A stretch of DNA of 64,000 nt from CAZDDB01 sp963843285 (GTDB lineage: Bacteria; Acidobacteriota; HRBIN11; JAKEFK01): assembly GCA_963843285.1 (NCBI GenBank), contig CAWJJO010000001.1:124001-188000 (forward strand). Reading direction: 5' to 3'. Positions 17,739-26,519 of the stretch are shown here, one piece after another. The translations under genes and the position numbers were made by a program. Within the stretch, counting starts at the first letter, position 1. Each line of letters starts with the position of its first letter. The notes below the pieces were generated by a model that had not been told where the DNA came from, made no database searches, and saw nothing but the letters and a program-made list of their open reading frames with translations.

Positions 17739-19918
17739 AAATGAGTCGTTCTATTGCTGTATTTTCCTTGCTTGGATTGTGTCTGTTTTTGCTTCTCCAC
17801 ACGGGTCTCGCGCAAGAAACCAAGCCTGTAGAGGAAATGATTCCGGAAGAAGCGCAACAAGAACGGTGGAAAGCGGATTTCGAAAAAGCGGAAGCCGTTT
17901 TCAATTCCGAGCAACAATCCGCCAGCACTCCCCTTTTTCAAGATCTCATCCGGCAGCTTACGGAAGAAAAGGTAAAACGGCCGTTGACTGAGCCGGAGCG
18001 TCAGCTTTTGCTGAAAAGCCTGGATTATCTCGGTCAGGATTTCTATCTCGCGGAACAGCAGGACGAGGCGCGCGGCGTATTTCTGAAACTCATAGAAATA
18101 GAGCCGAACTACAAGCTGAATGAAGATCTCGTTTCCCCAAAGATCATTGATTTCTTTCATCAGATCAAGACAGAGAACATGGGAATTATCTCGGTTGTAA
18201 CGACTCCGCCGGGAGCTAAAATCACGATCGATGGAAAGGAATCGGGAACCACCGATATGCCGGAATTATACGTGATGAAGGGGGATCATGATCTGGAAGT
18301 CAACCGGCAGGGGTACTTCCCCAAAAAAGTCACGATCAGCGTTGTGCCCGGTAAGACCCAGAGAGTGAATCTGCCGCTGGACCGCAGTTCCAGTGTCGCG
18401 TACTTCATTACTTATCCCAAGGGCGTTGAGCTTGTCATGGCCGGCAAAGTCCTGGGAACCACGGGAGGAGATGCGGGGGAAAGAGGGCTGCAGGCTGCCC
18501 AGCAGAGCAACCTGACCCCAACGGATGTTTCCGCCGATTTTCCGGTTTCAGATCTGCAACCGGGTGTTTATGAAATTGAATTCCACAAACCATGCTGGGA
18601 AACCCAGATCCGCCGGGTAACGCTGGATAAGAACGATGATTTCTATTTTGCGCCCATCCTGATGGAGCCTTCATTTGCGACACTCAACATCACAGCTGAC
18701 GATCCGAAAGCAAACATCTTTATCGACAACGAATATGTTGGACTGGCCCCAAAACAACAGCACAAGCTTTGTTCGGGAAAACACTTAATCAAGATCAAAG
18801 GACCGCTGGGAAAATTTCAACAACAGATTGAAATCAAGAAAGATCAGGCCCTGAACATTGAGGCAAAGCTCAATCCGTCGCTTGCATTTATGGGAGTGGT
18901 CCCAGAGTTGGGTGTGTTAAAACCTGCAAAAGATGATATTACGGCGCAAACGATCCGCGAGTTGGCCGTTCTAAAAACACTGAACTTCCAAGACAGCACC
19001 GGCGAAGGCGCAGAAGCGACAGATCAAATGCAGCAGATTGTTTCCGGACTCCTTTCCGGAGCCCCTGACAAAGCGCGAATGGAACAGATCCAGAATCTTT
19101 GTTCAAAGGTGGAATCGGATCTCCTGCTGATCGGGTATTTGACCAAGGAGAGAACGCAAAACACTGTACGGTTCTTTCTTGCGTCTAACTGGAGTTCCAT
19201 GGCCGATGTGCGGACTTTCGACGCATCTGATCCGAAGAAGTGGAAACGTTTCATAGATCAACTGGATCATGAGGAGCCGTTGTTCGAGAAACGGCTGGGA
19301 TTTCATTTGATGGATACGACCATTACGCCCGGTCCGGTAATCGCAAGTATATCGCTCAAGACGTTTGAAGATGCTCAACCTCTCAAGGTGGGGGACATCC
19401 TGACCGCAGTCAATGATCGGCCGGTAAAAAACGGCGCAGATGCGCTTGCTGCCGCGCGGGAATTGCAGAAAGCAGAGAAAATCAATCTCAATCTCCAAAG
19501 GCCGGGGAATGTTACCCTTCCTCTCCGGATGATCAACAGCCCGCTCGAAATTCCATTTGAAAATGCCGATTTGCTGTTCAACCGGCAGTTTGCCGTATAC
19601 AAAAAAGTGCTGAATCTCAGTATCGTTCCGTTGGAAAAAAACATAGCCACCTTGAATATCGCCCTCTGTTATATTCATTTCGGAGAATTTAACCTGGCGC
19701 TCGAACAGCTGCGTCTGGTTCAGCTCGACCGCGCGATCGGCATCGGAATGGGGACTGTAAAATATCGCGCGGCCATGTGTTATAAAGAATTGGGCGATCA
19801 AAAGGAAGCAATGGATCATTTGAACGAGGCTTCCAAGTTCGCTCAAAACACGCTGGGTTCGGACGACGGCATCGCTCTTGCGCCGGAAGTGGATCGAGCC
19901 AAACGATCTCTCCCCTGA
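17735..19918 (+). CDS. Exported multi-PEGA, PDZ and TPR protein
   Basis: 727 residues with a signal peptide (about 1-25). Visible modules in order: a helical TPR-like region (about 35-145), a clear PEGA domain (about 150-215; ISVVTTPPGAKITIDGKESG), two or more further PEGA-like segments (about 215-385), a Rossmann-like region (about 400-505), a PDZ-like domain (about 525-610; ASISLKTFEDAQPLKVGDIL), and a C-terminal TPR (about 630-710). The repertoire matches surface-adhering or scaffold proteins. The 4-bp overlap with the upstream TPR-NHL gene and the shared PEGA domains with the kinase at 14622 suggest one envelope signalling unit. Function is unknown. Confidence 0.75.
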   Translation: MKMSRSIAVFSLLGLCLFLLLHTGLAQETKPVEEMIPEEAQQERWKADFEKAEAVFNSEQQSASTPLFQDLIRQLTEEKVKRPLTEPERQLLLKSLDYLGQDFYLAEQQDEARGVFLKLIEIEPNYKLNEDLVSPKIIDFFHQIKTENMGIISVVTTPPGAKITIDGKESGTTDMPELYVMKGDHDLEVNRQGYFPKKVTISVVPGKTQRVNLPLDRSSSVAYFITYPKGVELVMAGKVLGTTGGDAGERGLQAAQQSNLTPTDVSADFPVSDLQPGVYEIEFHKPCWETQIRRVTLDKNDDFYFAPILMEPSFATLNITADDPKANIFIDNEYVGLAPKQQHKLCSGKHLIKIKGPLGKFQQQIEIKKDQALNIEAKLNPSLAFMGVVPELGVLKPAKDDITAQTIRELAVLKTLNFQDSTGEGAEATDQMQQIVSGLLSGAPDKARMEQIQNLCSKVESDLLLIGYLTKERTQNTVRFFLASNWSSMADVRTFDASDPKKWKRFIDQLDHEEPLFEKRLGFHLMDTTITPGPVIASISLKTFEDAQPLKVGDILTAVNDRPVKNGADALAAARELQKAEKINLNLQRPGNVTLPLRMINSPLEIPFENADLLFNRQFAVYKKVLNLSIVPLEKNIATLNIALCYIHFGEFNLALEQLRLVQLDRAIGIGMGTVKYRAAMCYKELGDQKEAMDHLNEASKFAQNTLGSDDGIALAPEVDRAKRSLP

Positions 19919-19943
19919 TTCTAGATTTCAGATTTCGGATTTC

Positions 19944-20702
19944 ATGGACAAGAGGTTTCTCGTTTTTGATATTGAAACAATTCCCGATTGGGAGCTGGTG
20001 AAACAGGTGTTGGGCCTCCCCGCGGATGCTCCACAGGAGATAGTGCGCGAACAGCTGCTGGTAAAGTACAGCAGCGGATTCGCTCCGCCGCCTTTTCATA
20101 TTCCGATTTGCATCGCGTTGATTGATGTGCATCCGGAATCACTCCAGGTGGTGAATGCTACGGTACTGGAGGGTGAGGAAAAACCATTGTTACAGAACTT
20201 CTGGAGAATCACAAAAGCGAGGCGTGGCAATGACGGAAAACAGGTGCAGGTTAGAACTAATCTGGTCCATTTTAACGGCAGGTTCTTTGATTTGCCTGTG
20301 TTATTCTTCCGCTCAATGAAACACAGAGTCCAGATCGCCCCCTGGGACCGCAACCGGTATTCCGTGGAATCGATGCAGGAAAAGCTGATTGGCAGCCACG
20401 ATGTTTGCGATGATCTCGCAGATTATGGAGCCGCAAGCAGATCTTCGCTGAATGTCGCCTCCAAACTGATCGGACTGCCGGGGAAAACAGAGATCGATGG
20501 ATCTCAGATTGAGGAACTCTGCGCTCGTGGTGAAATGCAGCGGATCAAAGATTATTGCATGGAGGATGCATTAGCCACCTACTTGCTCTGGATCACCATC
20601 CGGTTTACGCGTGGCGAGATCAACGAACAACACTACAACGCCGCTTTTGACGGCGCGCGGGATCAGATTCGGGAAGCCCGGACGCGGAATGAAACGAGCT
20701 AA
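19944..20702 (+). CDS. PolB-like predicted 3'-5' exonuclease
   Basis: 252 residues of the predicted 3'-5' exonuclease family related to DNA polymerase B (PF10108-like). Three exonuclease motifs are readable: ExoI D9-I-E11-T, ExoII NGRFFDLPVL and ExoIII YCMEDALATYLLW. These would coordinate the two catalytic metals. The ATG at 19944 gives the natural N-terminus MDKRFLVFDIET. An upstream frame from 19878 overlaps the previous gene and is not needed. No polymerase domain is present. It is transcribed with the PEGA cluster. The stop codon lies within the 8-bp direct repeat that flanks the mobile element downstream. Confidence 0.85.
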   Translation: MDKRFLVFDIETIPDWELVKQVLGLPADAPQEIVREQLLVKYSSGFAPPPFHIPICIALIDVHPESLQVVNATVLEGEEKPLLQNFWRITKARRGNDGKQVQVRTNLVHFNGRFFDLPVLFFRSMKHRVQIAPWDRNRYSVESMQEKLIGSHDVCDDLADYGAASRSSLNVASKLIGLPGKTEIDGSQIEELCARGEMQRIKDYCMEDALATYLLWITIRFTRGEINEQHYNAAFDGARDQIREARTRNETS

Positions 20703-20704
20703 AC

Positions 20705-20862
20705 CCGGTGCACGACAAATTTGTTCTAAGAAAGCATGATTACGGTTTGTAATGCCTGCGTCACGCTGGCAGAGCTCGAGATGAAATCTCTGTTTTGGCC
20801 GGCGAGACGCCAGCGGTCCAAACCGCTTTCTCTAGTCCTACAACAAATTTGTCGTGCACCCA
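20705..20862. mobile_element. MITE-like element with 19-bp terminal inverted repeats
   Basis: Perfect 19-bp inverted repeats (GGTGCACGACAAATTTGTT at 20707-20725 and its complement at 20842-20860) enclose about 116 bp without a gene. The 8-bp sequence AGCTAAAC occurs on both sides (20697-20704 and 20863-20870), consistent with a target-site duplication. The interior also holds a GGCCGGCGAGACGCCAGCGG hairpin related to repeat family F. It is non-autonomous, since no transposase is present in the window. Confidence 0.7.
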
Positions 20863-20934
20863 AGCTAAACTTGCAATTTCGTTTACCATAAAATAAGATG
20901 GATTTCTTCCCACACGAGGTATAAGACCCCGGCT

Positions 20935-22248
20935 ATGGCTTTTGTCAATTTTGCGACGCGGGAAATCACCGCCAAGATTGTTTATTATGGTCCCGGACTT
21001 GGCGGTAAAACCACTTCCCTTCAGTACATACACAGCAGCTTGCCAACTGATAATCGCGGGAAAATGATTTCGTTGGCTACCGAAGAGGACCGCACTATTT
21101 ACTTTGATTTTCTGCCCCTTCATCTCGGAAAAATTCAGGAGTTCGCTGTCCGCGTCCAGCTGTACACCGTCCCCGGTCAGGTCCGATACAATGCAACACG
21201 CAAATTGGTATTGCGCGGAGCTGATGGACTTGTCTTTGTGATCGATTCTCAAAAACATAAAAAACTTGCGAACCTGGAAAGCTTCAGCAATCTGGAAGAG
21301 AACCTGCGGGAACATGGAAAAGATCTGCGCGACTTGCCCCACGTTCTTCAGATGAACAAAGTGGATCTCCCCAACATCATGTCGCCGGAAGAACTGAACG
21401 ATCTGTTGAACAAATACAACGTCCCGTACTTCGCGACTTGCGCAACTTCGGGAAGTGGAATTCTCGAATCCCTGAAAAGCATTACGAAACTTGTTTTCAA
21501 CGATTTGGGACGAAAAGCACTTCTGCAGAAAAAGACAAGAGGGATGACACCTGCGACCGTCCCGGTTGCAGCGGAACAGGCGCCCTCTCCGGCAATGGTC
21601 GCAGCAAAGGAATCCTCGACGTCGGCTTCCGCCTATTTCAGAGCTCCCGAATTTCAGGATGAGATGAAGGGGGATGTAGTCCTGCACGAAATTCGGAATG
21701 AGTACGCGCGACTCGATCACGACGAAAGCAGTACGCTCACCGAAGAAACTGAGGAGAAGCCTCCGAAAGAAGAAGAATTACCGGACGCAATCGACCTTCA
21801 CGATTCCGTGCAGGAGGTGGAACCGATTCCGGAATTTGAAGAGGAAGACGACCTTCCAGCGGATGAGATTCCCTATGAAAACTTGATTGCGGAAGACGAA
21901 AAACCGATCGCGACGGATCATTCCAATTTCAGTTATGCCGGATTCTTTTCTGATTCGGGAAAATTCCGGGATCTGATGCTCCGGTTTGAAACGCAAACAA
22001 CGGAAGACGATTCCGAAGCTGCCATGCGTACGGCAAAGGCGATCTATTCCCTTCTGACAGGCGAACTCTATCCGAAAGAGTATATTCTAAATGGCGATGA
22101 ATCATCGATCATGCTTGCGCTGAATATCAAATTCAAACGCTTTCTCCTTTTTAAACACCTCATGGACTCTGAAAGAGTCCAGACTTCCGATCTCCTTTTT
22201 ATCCATCATTTCTTTTGCGATCTGTATCTGAGCCTGAAAGAGTTTTAA
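20935..22248 (+). CDS. MglA-like small GTPase with C-terminal extension
   Basis: 437 residues. The first 190 form a Ras-like GTPase of the MglA/Gtr1-RagA type: G1 GPGLGGKTT (19-27), G3 TVPGQVRY in place of DxxGQ, and G4 NKVD. MglA proteins set cell polarity and motility in myxobacteria. The remaining 240 residues are an acidic, low-complexity linker (about 200-330) followed by a helical domain (about 335-437). Such a long tail is unusual for MglA. No MglB/roadblock partner is encoded beside it. The ATG at 20935 begins the highly typical MAFVNFATREITAKIVYYG. Confidence 0.88.
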   Translation: MAFVNFATREITAKIVYYGPGLGGKTTSLQYIHSSLPTDNRGKMISLATEEDRTIYFDFLPLHLGKIQEFAVRVQLYTVPGQVRYNATRKLVLRGADGLVFVIDSQKHKKLANLESFSNLEENLREHGKDLRDLPHVLQMNKVDLPNIMSPEELNDLLNKYNVPYFATCATSGSGILESLKSITKLVFNDLGRKALLQKKTRGMTPATVPVAAEQAPSPAMVAAKESSTSASAYFRAPEFQDEMKGDVVLHEIRNEYARLDHDESSTLTEETEEKPPKEEELPDAIDLHDSVQEVEPIPEFEEEDDLPADEIPYENLIAEDEKPIATDHSNFSYAGFFSDSGKFRDLMLRFETQTTEDDSEAAMRTAKAIYSLLTGELYPKEYILNGDESSIMLALNIKFKRFLLFKHLMDSERVQTSDLLFIHHFFCDLYLSLKEF

Positions 22249-22250
22249 GC

Positions 22251-23066
22251 CTGACGATCGTTGCTACCCCGATCGGAAATCTGAAGGATCTCTCCGCCCG
22301 GGCCCTTGAAGTTTTGAATTCCGTCGATTATATCCTCTGCGAAGATACGCGTCGTGCTCAAAAATTGAAAGCGCATTTCGCTTTCAATCCCCGCCTTGTA
22401 AGTTTTCACGAACACAATGAGCGATCCCGGATTCCCGCAGTTCTATCCCGCATGAAACAGGGAAAAACGTTTGCCTTGATTTCCGATGCCGGCACCCCGC
22501 TGATTTCTGATCCCGGACTCCAGCTGGTTCAAGAAATGATCCGGGAAAATCTCCAGTTTTCGTTTGTGCCCGGACCCAGCGCAGTACAATCCGCGCTGGT
22601 GATGAGCGGATTCCGTACCTATCCGTACTATTTTTATGGATTCCTGCCTGTAAAGCCGGGAGACCGTACGTCAGTCATCGAACAAATTTCGATGCTCCGG
22701 GACTGTACGATTGTATTATTTGAGTCCCCCAAGCGAATCCTGGGACTGGTGCGGGAAGTAGGCGAAAAGCTGGGAAACCGGCCAATCGCGGTTTGCCGGG
22801 AGCTTACAAAGTTGCACGAGGAAGTGATCCGCGGCAATGTTTCCGAAATCCTGGATCGTCTGGCATCCCGCAAGCTCCTTGGCGAATTCACGCTGGTGAT
22901 ATCGCCAGGGCAGGCCAGTCCGGCGGCAATTATGACGGCAGAGTCGATTCGTTCGCGATTTCATCACCTTCAAAGCGAAGGCCTGAGCCGGAAAGAAGCA
23001 TTGAAAAGACTCTCCAAAGAAAGCGGTCGTCCCAAAAACGAGCTATACCAACTTTTGATGAAGTGA
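22251..23066 (+). CDS. rsmI: 16S rRNA (cytidine(1402)-2'-O)-methyltransferase
   Basis: A member of the tetrapyrrole methylase superfamily matching RsmI. The motifs VATPIGNLKDLSARAL, CEDTRR, SDAGTPLISDPG and VPGPSAVQSALVMSG are all present. It methylates the 2'-OH of C1402 in 16S rRNA. The start is uncertain: a CTG at 22251 fits the family N-terminus and has AAAGAG 8-10 nt upstream, while a TTG at 22215 would overlap the GTPase gene by 34 bp without a ribosome-binding site. The GTPase stop is only 2 bp before the CTG, so translation is likely coupled. A family D repeat follows the stop. Confidence 0.9.
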   Translation: MTIVATPIGNLKDLSARALEVLNSVDYILCEDTRRAQKLKAHFAFNPRLVSFHEHNERSRIPAVLSRMKQGKTFALISDAGTPLISDPGLQLVQEMIRENLQFSFVPGPSAVQSALVMSGFRTYPYYFYGFLPVKPGDRTSVIEQISMLRDCTIVLFESPKRILGLVREVGEKLGNRPIAVCRELTKLHEEVIRGNVSEILDRLASRKLLGEFTLVISPGQASPAAIMTAESIRSRFHHLQSEGLSRKEALKRLSKESGRPKNELYQLLMK

Positions 23067-23068
23067 GG

Positions 23069-23133
23069 TTTCTCGCAAAGACGCCACGGCGCAAAGGTAA
23101 TTCCTGTTTTCCTCTTGGCGCCTTTGCGAGAAA
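23069..23133. repeat. Inverted-repeat element, family D
   Basis: Arms 23069-23089 and 23114-23133 (TTTCTCGCAAAGACGCC and near complement) enclose about 24 bp. The element sits exactly between the convergent rsmI and transglycosylase stop codons and could fold as a shared terminator. Partial copies are at 56764-56788 and 62692-62720. Confidence 0.7.
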
Positions 23134-23135
23134 TG

Positions 23136-23747
23136 CTAACGGAAGGGGCCTCGCGCTTCTCGCAAGTCTGCGTGATAATCCAGAACTCTTCTAACGTAAG
23201 TGCGTGTCTCTGCGTAGGGTGGAACACCATTGTAACGGTCGACCGTTCCCTCCCCCGCGTTGTACGCCGCAAGGGTCAGTTCCAGATCTCCGTTATATCG
23301 CTTGCTGAGCATCTTGAGATGCCGTACACCGGCACGAATGTTTTTCTCCGGATCGTACAGATCCAAAGAAGTCAGTTTGTACAATCCGGCTGTTTGTGGA
23401 GTGATCTGCATCAAGCCAACTGCTCCAGCCGAAGATTTCGCGCATGGATCAAAATTGGATTCCGCAGCCATCACCGCCGTAACCAGTTGAGGATCCATTC
23501 CGTACTTTTCTGATATGGGAACTACAAAATTAGAATAATCGGAAATTCGCGCTTTGCATTTACCGTAGCCGCTGGCACGAACGATCGAACCTTCTACAAT
23601 GTTCGAAGTTACCGGTTGTGATGGACTGATCCCCTGATGTGAAGTTGTCGATTGTTGCTTCTTTGCCGGCACTTCAAGTCCGGACCCTGTTGAAAAAAAA
23701 CAGGCCGTGTGCAAGAAGAACAGACAAAACAGTATTCTGCTAAACAT
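23136..23747 (-). CDS. Lytic transglycosylase (SLT domain)
   Basis: 203 residues with a signal peptide (about 1-23), possibly lipid-linked through the cysteine at 16. The SLT domain (about 75-200) shows the catalytic glutamate in AAESNFDP and the motifs SSAGAVGLMQITPQTA and LAAYNAGEGTVDRYNGVPPYAETRTYV. It cleaves the glycan strands of peptidoglycan in the periplasm. It is a stand-alone gene, divergent from tRNA-Val, with a 194-bp upstream region that holds a near-palindrome (23865-23881). Confidence 0.92.
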   Translation of the reverse strand: MFSRILFCLFFLHTACFFSTGSGLEVPAKKQQSTTSHQGISPSQPVTSNIVEGSIVRASGYGKCKARISDYSNFVVPISEKYGMDPQLVTAVMAAESNFDPCAKSSAGAVGLMQITPQTAGLYKLTSLDLYDPEKNIRAGVRHLKMLSKRYNGDLELTLAAYNAGEGTVDRYNGVPPYAETRTYVRRVLDYHADLREARGPFR

Positions 23748-23864
23748 CGTTTTTTTGTTTTATCTCCGAAAGAAAAAACTCGGGTAAGACTTCAGATTTG
23801 TGGTTAACTAATTTGTGTAAGGGCGTAATTATAGCGGTTTCCACAGATCTGTCAAGCATTTTAT

Positions 23865-23881
23865 GTGACACAATTTGTCAC
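23865..23881. promoter_or_regulatory. Near-palindromic operator candidate
   Basis: GTGACACAATTTGTCAC has 6-bp arms and lies about 118 bp upstream of the transglycosylase start and 61 bp upstream of tRNA-Val. It resembles dimeric regulator sites, but the spacing does not fit the CRP consensus. Confidence 0.25.
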
Positions 23882-23892
23882 CGAACATAGAA

Positions 23893-23921
23893 TTGCAACG
23901 TCACAGAGTTTGCCCTATCAT
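23893..23921 (+). promoter_or_regulatory. Sigma-70 promoter of tRNA-Val
   Basis: TTGCAA (23893-23898) and TATCAT (23916-23921) are separated by 17 bp. The predicted start site is near 23928, 14 bp before the tRNA. Confidence 0.55.
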
Positions 23922-23941
23922 AGGTTAACTGGTTGCAGTAA

Positions 23942-24013
23942 GGGCGATTAACTCAGCGGCAGAGTGCTACCTTCACACGGTAGAAGTCACTGGTTCAAAT
24001 CCAGTATCGCCCA
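23942..24013 (+). tRNA. tRNA-Val (CAC)
   Basis: A full cloverleaf is readable: acceptor GGGCGAT / ATCGCCC, D-stem ACTC / GAGT, anticodon stem CTACC / GGTAG with loop TTCACAC (anticodon CAC, reads GUG), T-arm ACTGG-TTCAAAT-CCAGT and discriminator A. No CCA is encoded (ATTT follows). It stands alone with its own promoter. Confidence 0.95.
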
Positions 24014-24034
24014 TTTGCGTCTGTCACGTCGATT

Positions 24035-25708
24035 CTACGAACGCTTTAGGACCAAGAGCGTCCAGTCGTCTTCTTGATCCGTGGCCAGCCACTTCTCACG
24101 GATCTCACGAATGATTGCTTCTGTCAGCTTCGCCGCACTCAGGGATTTGTTTGCCTGTGTTACCTGCATCATCCTCTCCAGTCCATATTCGTTATCATTC
24201 TGATCACGAGCTTCCGTCAGACCGTCCGTATACAGTACAATCGTGTCTCCCGGTAGGATTTGAGCTTCGCCTTCTGCGTACTCTTGATCCGGAAAAACGC
24301 CTACCGGCATTCCCCCTAATTCGAAAAGCTCGGGCATTCTCTCATCCCGCAAAAGATATGGCGGATTGTGTCCCGCATTGCAGAATTTTATTTTTCCATC
24401 TGAAGGAGACAGTACCATCACCACCATGCTGATGAATTTTTCCTGTGTACTGTAACTGTAAATGAATCGATTGACTGCTGTGATAATTTCCCTGGGACTG
24501 GAATACTGCTCTGAATAAATCTTCATGATTGCCTGAACCTGGGACATCAAAAGAGCCGAAGGAAGTCCTTTGCCCATCACGTCGGCAATCATCAATACAA
24601 GAGAACTGTCCTTGCGTTCGTGCCAGAAATACGCGTCCCCACCCACTTTCCGTGTGGGGATCGTGAGAGCACCCACATCATATCCAGGGCAATCGGGAGG
24701 TGACACTGGGAAGAACTTGCGTTGAATTTCAGCCGCAAGATTCAGCTCCTGTTCCAGCTGCTGCTGCAGAAGGGTTTGATGCCAGAGCTGATCATTTTCC
24801 CACTTGATCGCCATAAGATTTGCCAGAATTGCGAACATTTCCAAATCGCTGTAGCTGAAATTCCGTGGCGAGAAAATCAAATCCGCATACAAAAATCCGT
24901 AGATTTTCTTGTTATTCCATAGAGGCGCACACATTACAGAAGTAATATTCTGGCGCTGCAAACTATCCGATGCGCTAAACCGCTGATCTTCCACCCGGTT
25001 CGCGATCAGAAGCGCCTCTTCCGCGGCTTCCAATTGACGAATCAAACTGGTGCTGATTTCGAGCGTATCTCCTGTCAGTTGAGGGTTCTTGCCGTAACGC
25101 TGGGTTGCAATTTGCCAATCTCCGGTGGTCTCACGAAGCATGAGACAGCTTCGGTCCGGAGTCCATACCTCGTGAATCAAGTCCAGCGCTACTTCTCCCA
25201 GCTCAGCGGATGGAAATTGCTGCAGTAGACCTGCGCTAAAACGGTACATCAGCTCGACATAGAGCTCCCGTTTCTCCGGTCGAAAACGCCGTGAATCCAC
25301 AAGGTCGGAAACGGGAAAACGCTGGACCGCTTCTGAGATTGTTTTCTCACGAAGAGGCCTGGTTTCTTCCAAACAGAATCGCGCATGAATTTCACCAAAA
25401 CCAACAATGTCACCATCGCGCAAAGGGGTTTCGCCATAGATTCGCGCGCCGTTGACAAAGACGCCATTCAGTGATCCCCGGTCCGTAATAAAATATGCGT
25501 CTCCCCGGTGATTGATCTGAGCATGAAACCTGGATAAAGAATCGGAAGAAATAATCAAATCATTCTCACGAGCTCGCCCAACAAAAAACGTTTGTTTCTT
25601 GATGGGGACCTTGCGGGTCTGCTTTTTGTCCGGTAATAACAAATAGGCCATCGGAGTTTTTAAAGGGGCTGGGACTGGAGCGCTGTTTGCCAAATCGCTA
25701 TAATACAT
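24035..25708 (-). CDS. FHA-GAF-PP2C (RsbU/SpoIIE-type) phosphatase
   Basis: About 557 residues. An N-terminal FHA domain (about 35-110; VGRAREND, SLSRFHAQI, GSLNGVFVNG) binds phosphothreonine. A GAF domain (about 145-310) follows. The C-terminal PP2C-type SpoIIE phosphatase (about 335-555) has VGGDAYFW, IADVMGKGLPSALLMSQ and ILPGDTIVLYTDGLTEARD motifs with metal-binding aspartates. It would dephosphorylate a regulator when a Thr-phosphorylated partner binds FHA, a natural counterpart to the kinases in this window. The ATG at 25708 is used, but 25720 and a Met codon at 25651 are possible. The first overlaps the divergent BON gene start. Confidence 0.88.
   Translation of the reverse strand: MYYSDLANSAPVPAPLKTPMAYLLLPDKKQTRKVPIKKQTFFVGRARENDLIISSDSLSRFHAQINHRGDAYFITDRGSLNGVFVNGARIYGETPLRDGDIVGFGEIHARFCLEETRPLREKTISEAVQRFPVSDLVDSRRFRPEKRELYVELMYRFSAGLLQQFPSAELGEVALDLIHEVWTPDRSCLMLRETTGDWQIATQRYGKNPQLTGDTLEISTSLIRQLEAAEEALLIANRVEDQRFSASDSLQRQNITSVMCAPLWNNKKIYGFLYADLIFSPRNFSYSDLEMFAILANLMAIKWENDQLWHQTLLQQQLEQELNLAAEIQRKFFPVSPPDCPGYDVGALTIPTRKVGGDAYFWHERKDSSLVLMIADVMGKGLPSALLMSQVQAIMKIYSEQYSSPREIITAVNRFIYSYSTQEKFISMVVMVLSPSDGKIKFCNAGHNPPYLLRDERMPELFELGGMPVGVFPDQEYAEGEAQILPGDTIVLYTDGLTEARDQNDNEYGLERMMQVTQANKSLSAAKLTEAIIREIREKWLATDQEDDWTLLVLKRS
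25699..25704 (+). promoter_or_regulatory. Consensus -10 box immediately before the BON gene
   Basis: A perfect TATAAT ends 7 bp before the ATG at 25712. No ribosome-binding site lies between them, so transcription may begin at or next to the A of the start codon (leaderless mRNA). No strong -35 box is seen. Confidence 0.4.
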
Positions 25709-25711
25709 CGT

Positions 25712-26443
25712 ATGAGACATATATGGTTGACTCTACTTTTCCTCTTGATTTGCGGCTCGCTGCTGTTTGGACAGGAGACTGCAAAAGGTAAATACGATGA
25801 GCTGGCTCAAAAAGTTGAGAAAAAGATCAAAGAAAACAAGAAAATTCAGATTGAAGGCCTTGCCGTAACCAATGATGGAGGGACAATCCATCTCGAAGGT
25901 GTCGCTGATCTATTTGGCGCCCGCTACCTTTCTGGCGAAGTTGCAGCGAAAGTGGATGGGGTGACAAAAGTGGAAAATGAGATTGCCGTCCGCAGCAGTG
26001 AAGTCCGGGATCTCGATATCGAAGCCCAGTTATTCGATAAGATCGAGAACCATATCAAGGGCAATCCGTTTGATCTGGTATCCGTAAAGGTTAGTCACGG
26101 TTTTGTAACTCTCTCTGGAAACGTTCGTGATACCACCCTGAAAGACGATGCATTCAAAGAAGCGATGTGGATCCGTGGAGTCCGTGGCGTGGAGAACCAG
26201 ATTGTTTTAGCATCCATATCTGCCGGCGACGAGCGCTTGCGTCAGGCAATTTACCGGCGTCTGAGCAGAGATTACCCGCAGTATTTTGTTGGCCGTTTGC
26301 CATCGATCGTGATTCTGGTGGAAGGTGGAAGGGTAACCCTGGTTGGAAATGTCCAGTCTGCGGTGGATCAACAAAAAATAGGAAATCTCGTTCGTTCGCT
26401 TCCCGGTGTCCTTTCGATTGATAATCAGCTCGTCGCAAATTAG
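25712..26443 (+). CDS. Exported triple BON-domain protein
   Basis: 243 residues with a signal peptide (about 1-20). Three BON domains are visible in order (about 25-90, 97-165, 170-243). Each carries the pattern of a helix, a VxLxGxV strand and a VVxVENQI-type end (for example VTLSGNVRDTTLKDDAF and VTLVGNVQSAVDQQKI). BON domains bind phospholipid or envelope surfaces, as in OsmY, so it probably acts in the periplasm under envelope stress. A second BON protein of the same design lies at 27039. The start overlaps the divergent phosphatase's longest frame. Confidence 0.85.
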   Translation: MRHIWLTLLFLLICGSLLFGQETAKGKYDELAQKVEKKIKENKKIQIEGLAVTNDGGTIHLEGVADLFGARYLSGEVAAKVDGVTKVENEIAVRSSEVRDLDIEAQLFDKIENHIKGNPFDLVSVKVSHGFVTLSGNVRDTTLKDDAFKEAMWIRGVRGVENQIVLASISAGDERLRQAIYRRLSRDYPQYFVGRLPSIVILVEGGRVTLVGNVQSAVDQQKIGNLVRSLPGVLSIDNQLVAN

Positions 26444-26519
26444 CCCTTTGCAGGGCCATCTGTCCAGATAACAAGACAGCCGCACCGAACCTTCTCGTCG
26501 CATTTTGGCCAAGAGACTA

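Noticed and set aside
19103..19846. A 247-codon minus-strand frame inside the PEGA-PDZ gene
   Set aside because: It lies wholly within a well-supported gene and encodes no recognisable domain.
20705..20862. A riboswitch or attenuator before the GTPase gene
   Set aside because: The long perfect inverted repeats with flanking direct repeats fit an insertion element better than a regulatory RNA.
23865..23881. A CRP/FNR binding site
   Set aside because: The half-sites are too widely spaced for the CRP consensus, so it is listed only as a low-confidence operator.
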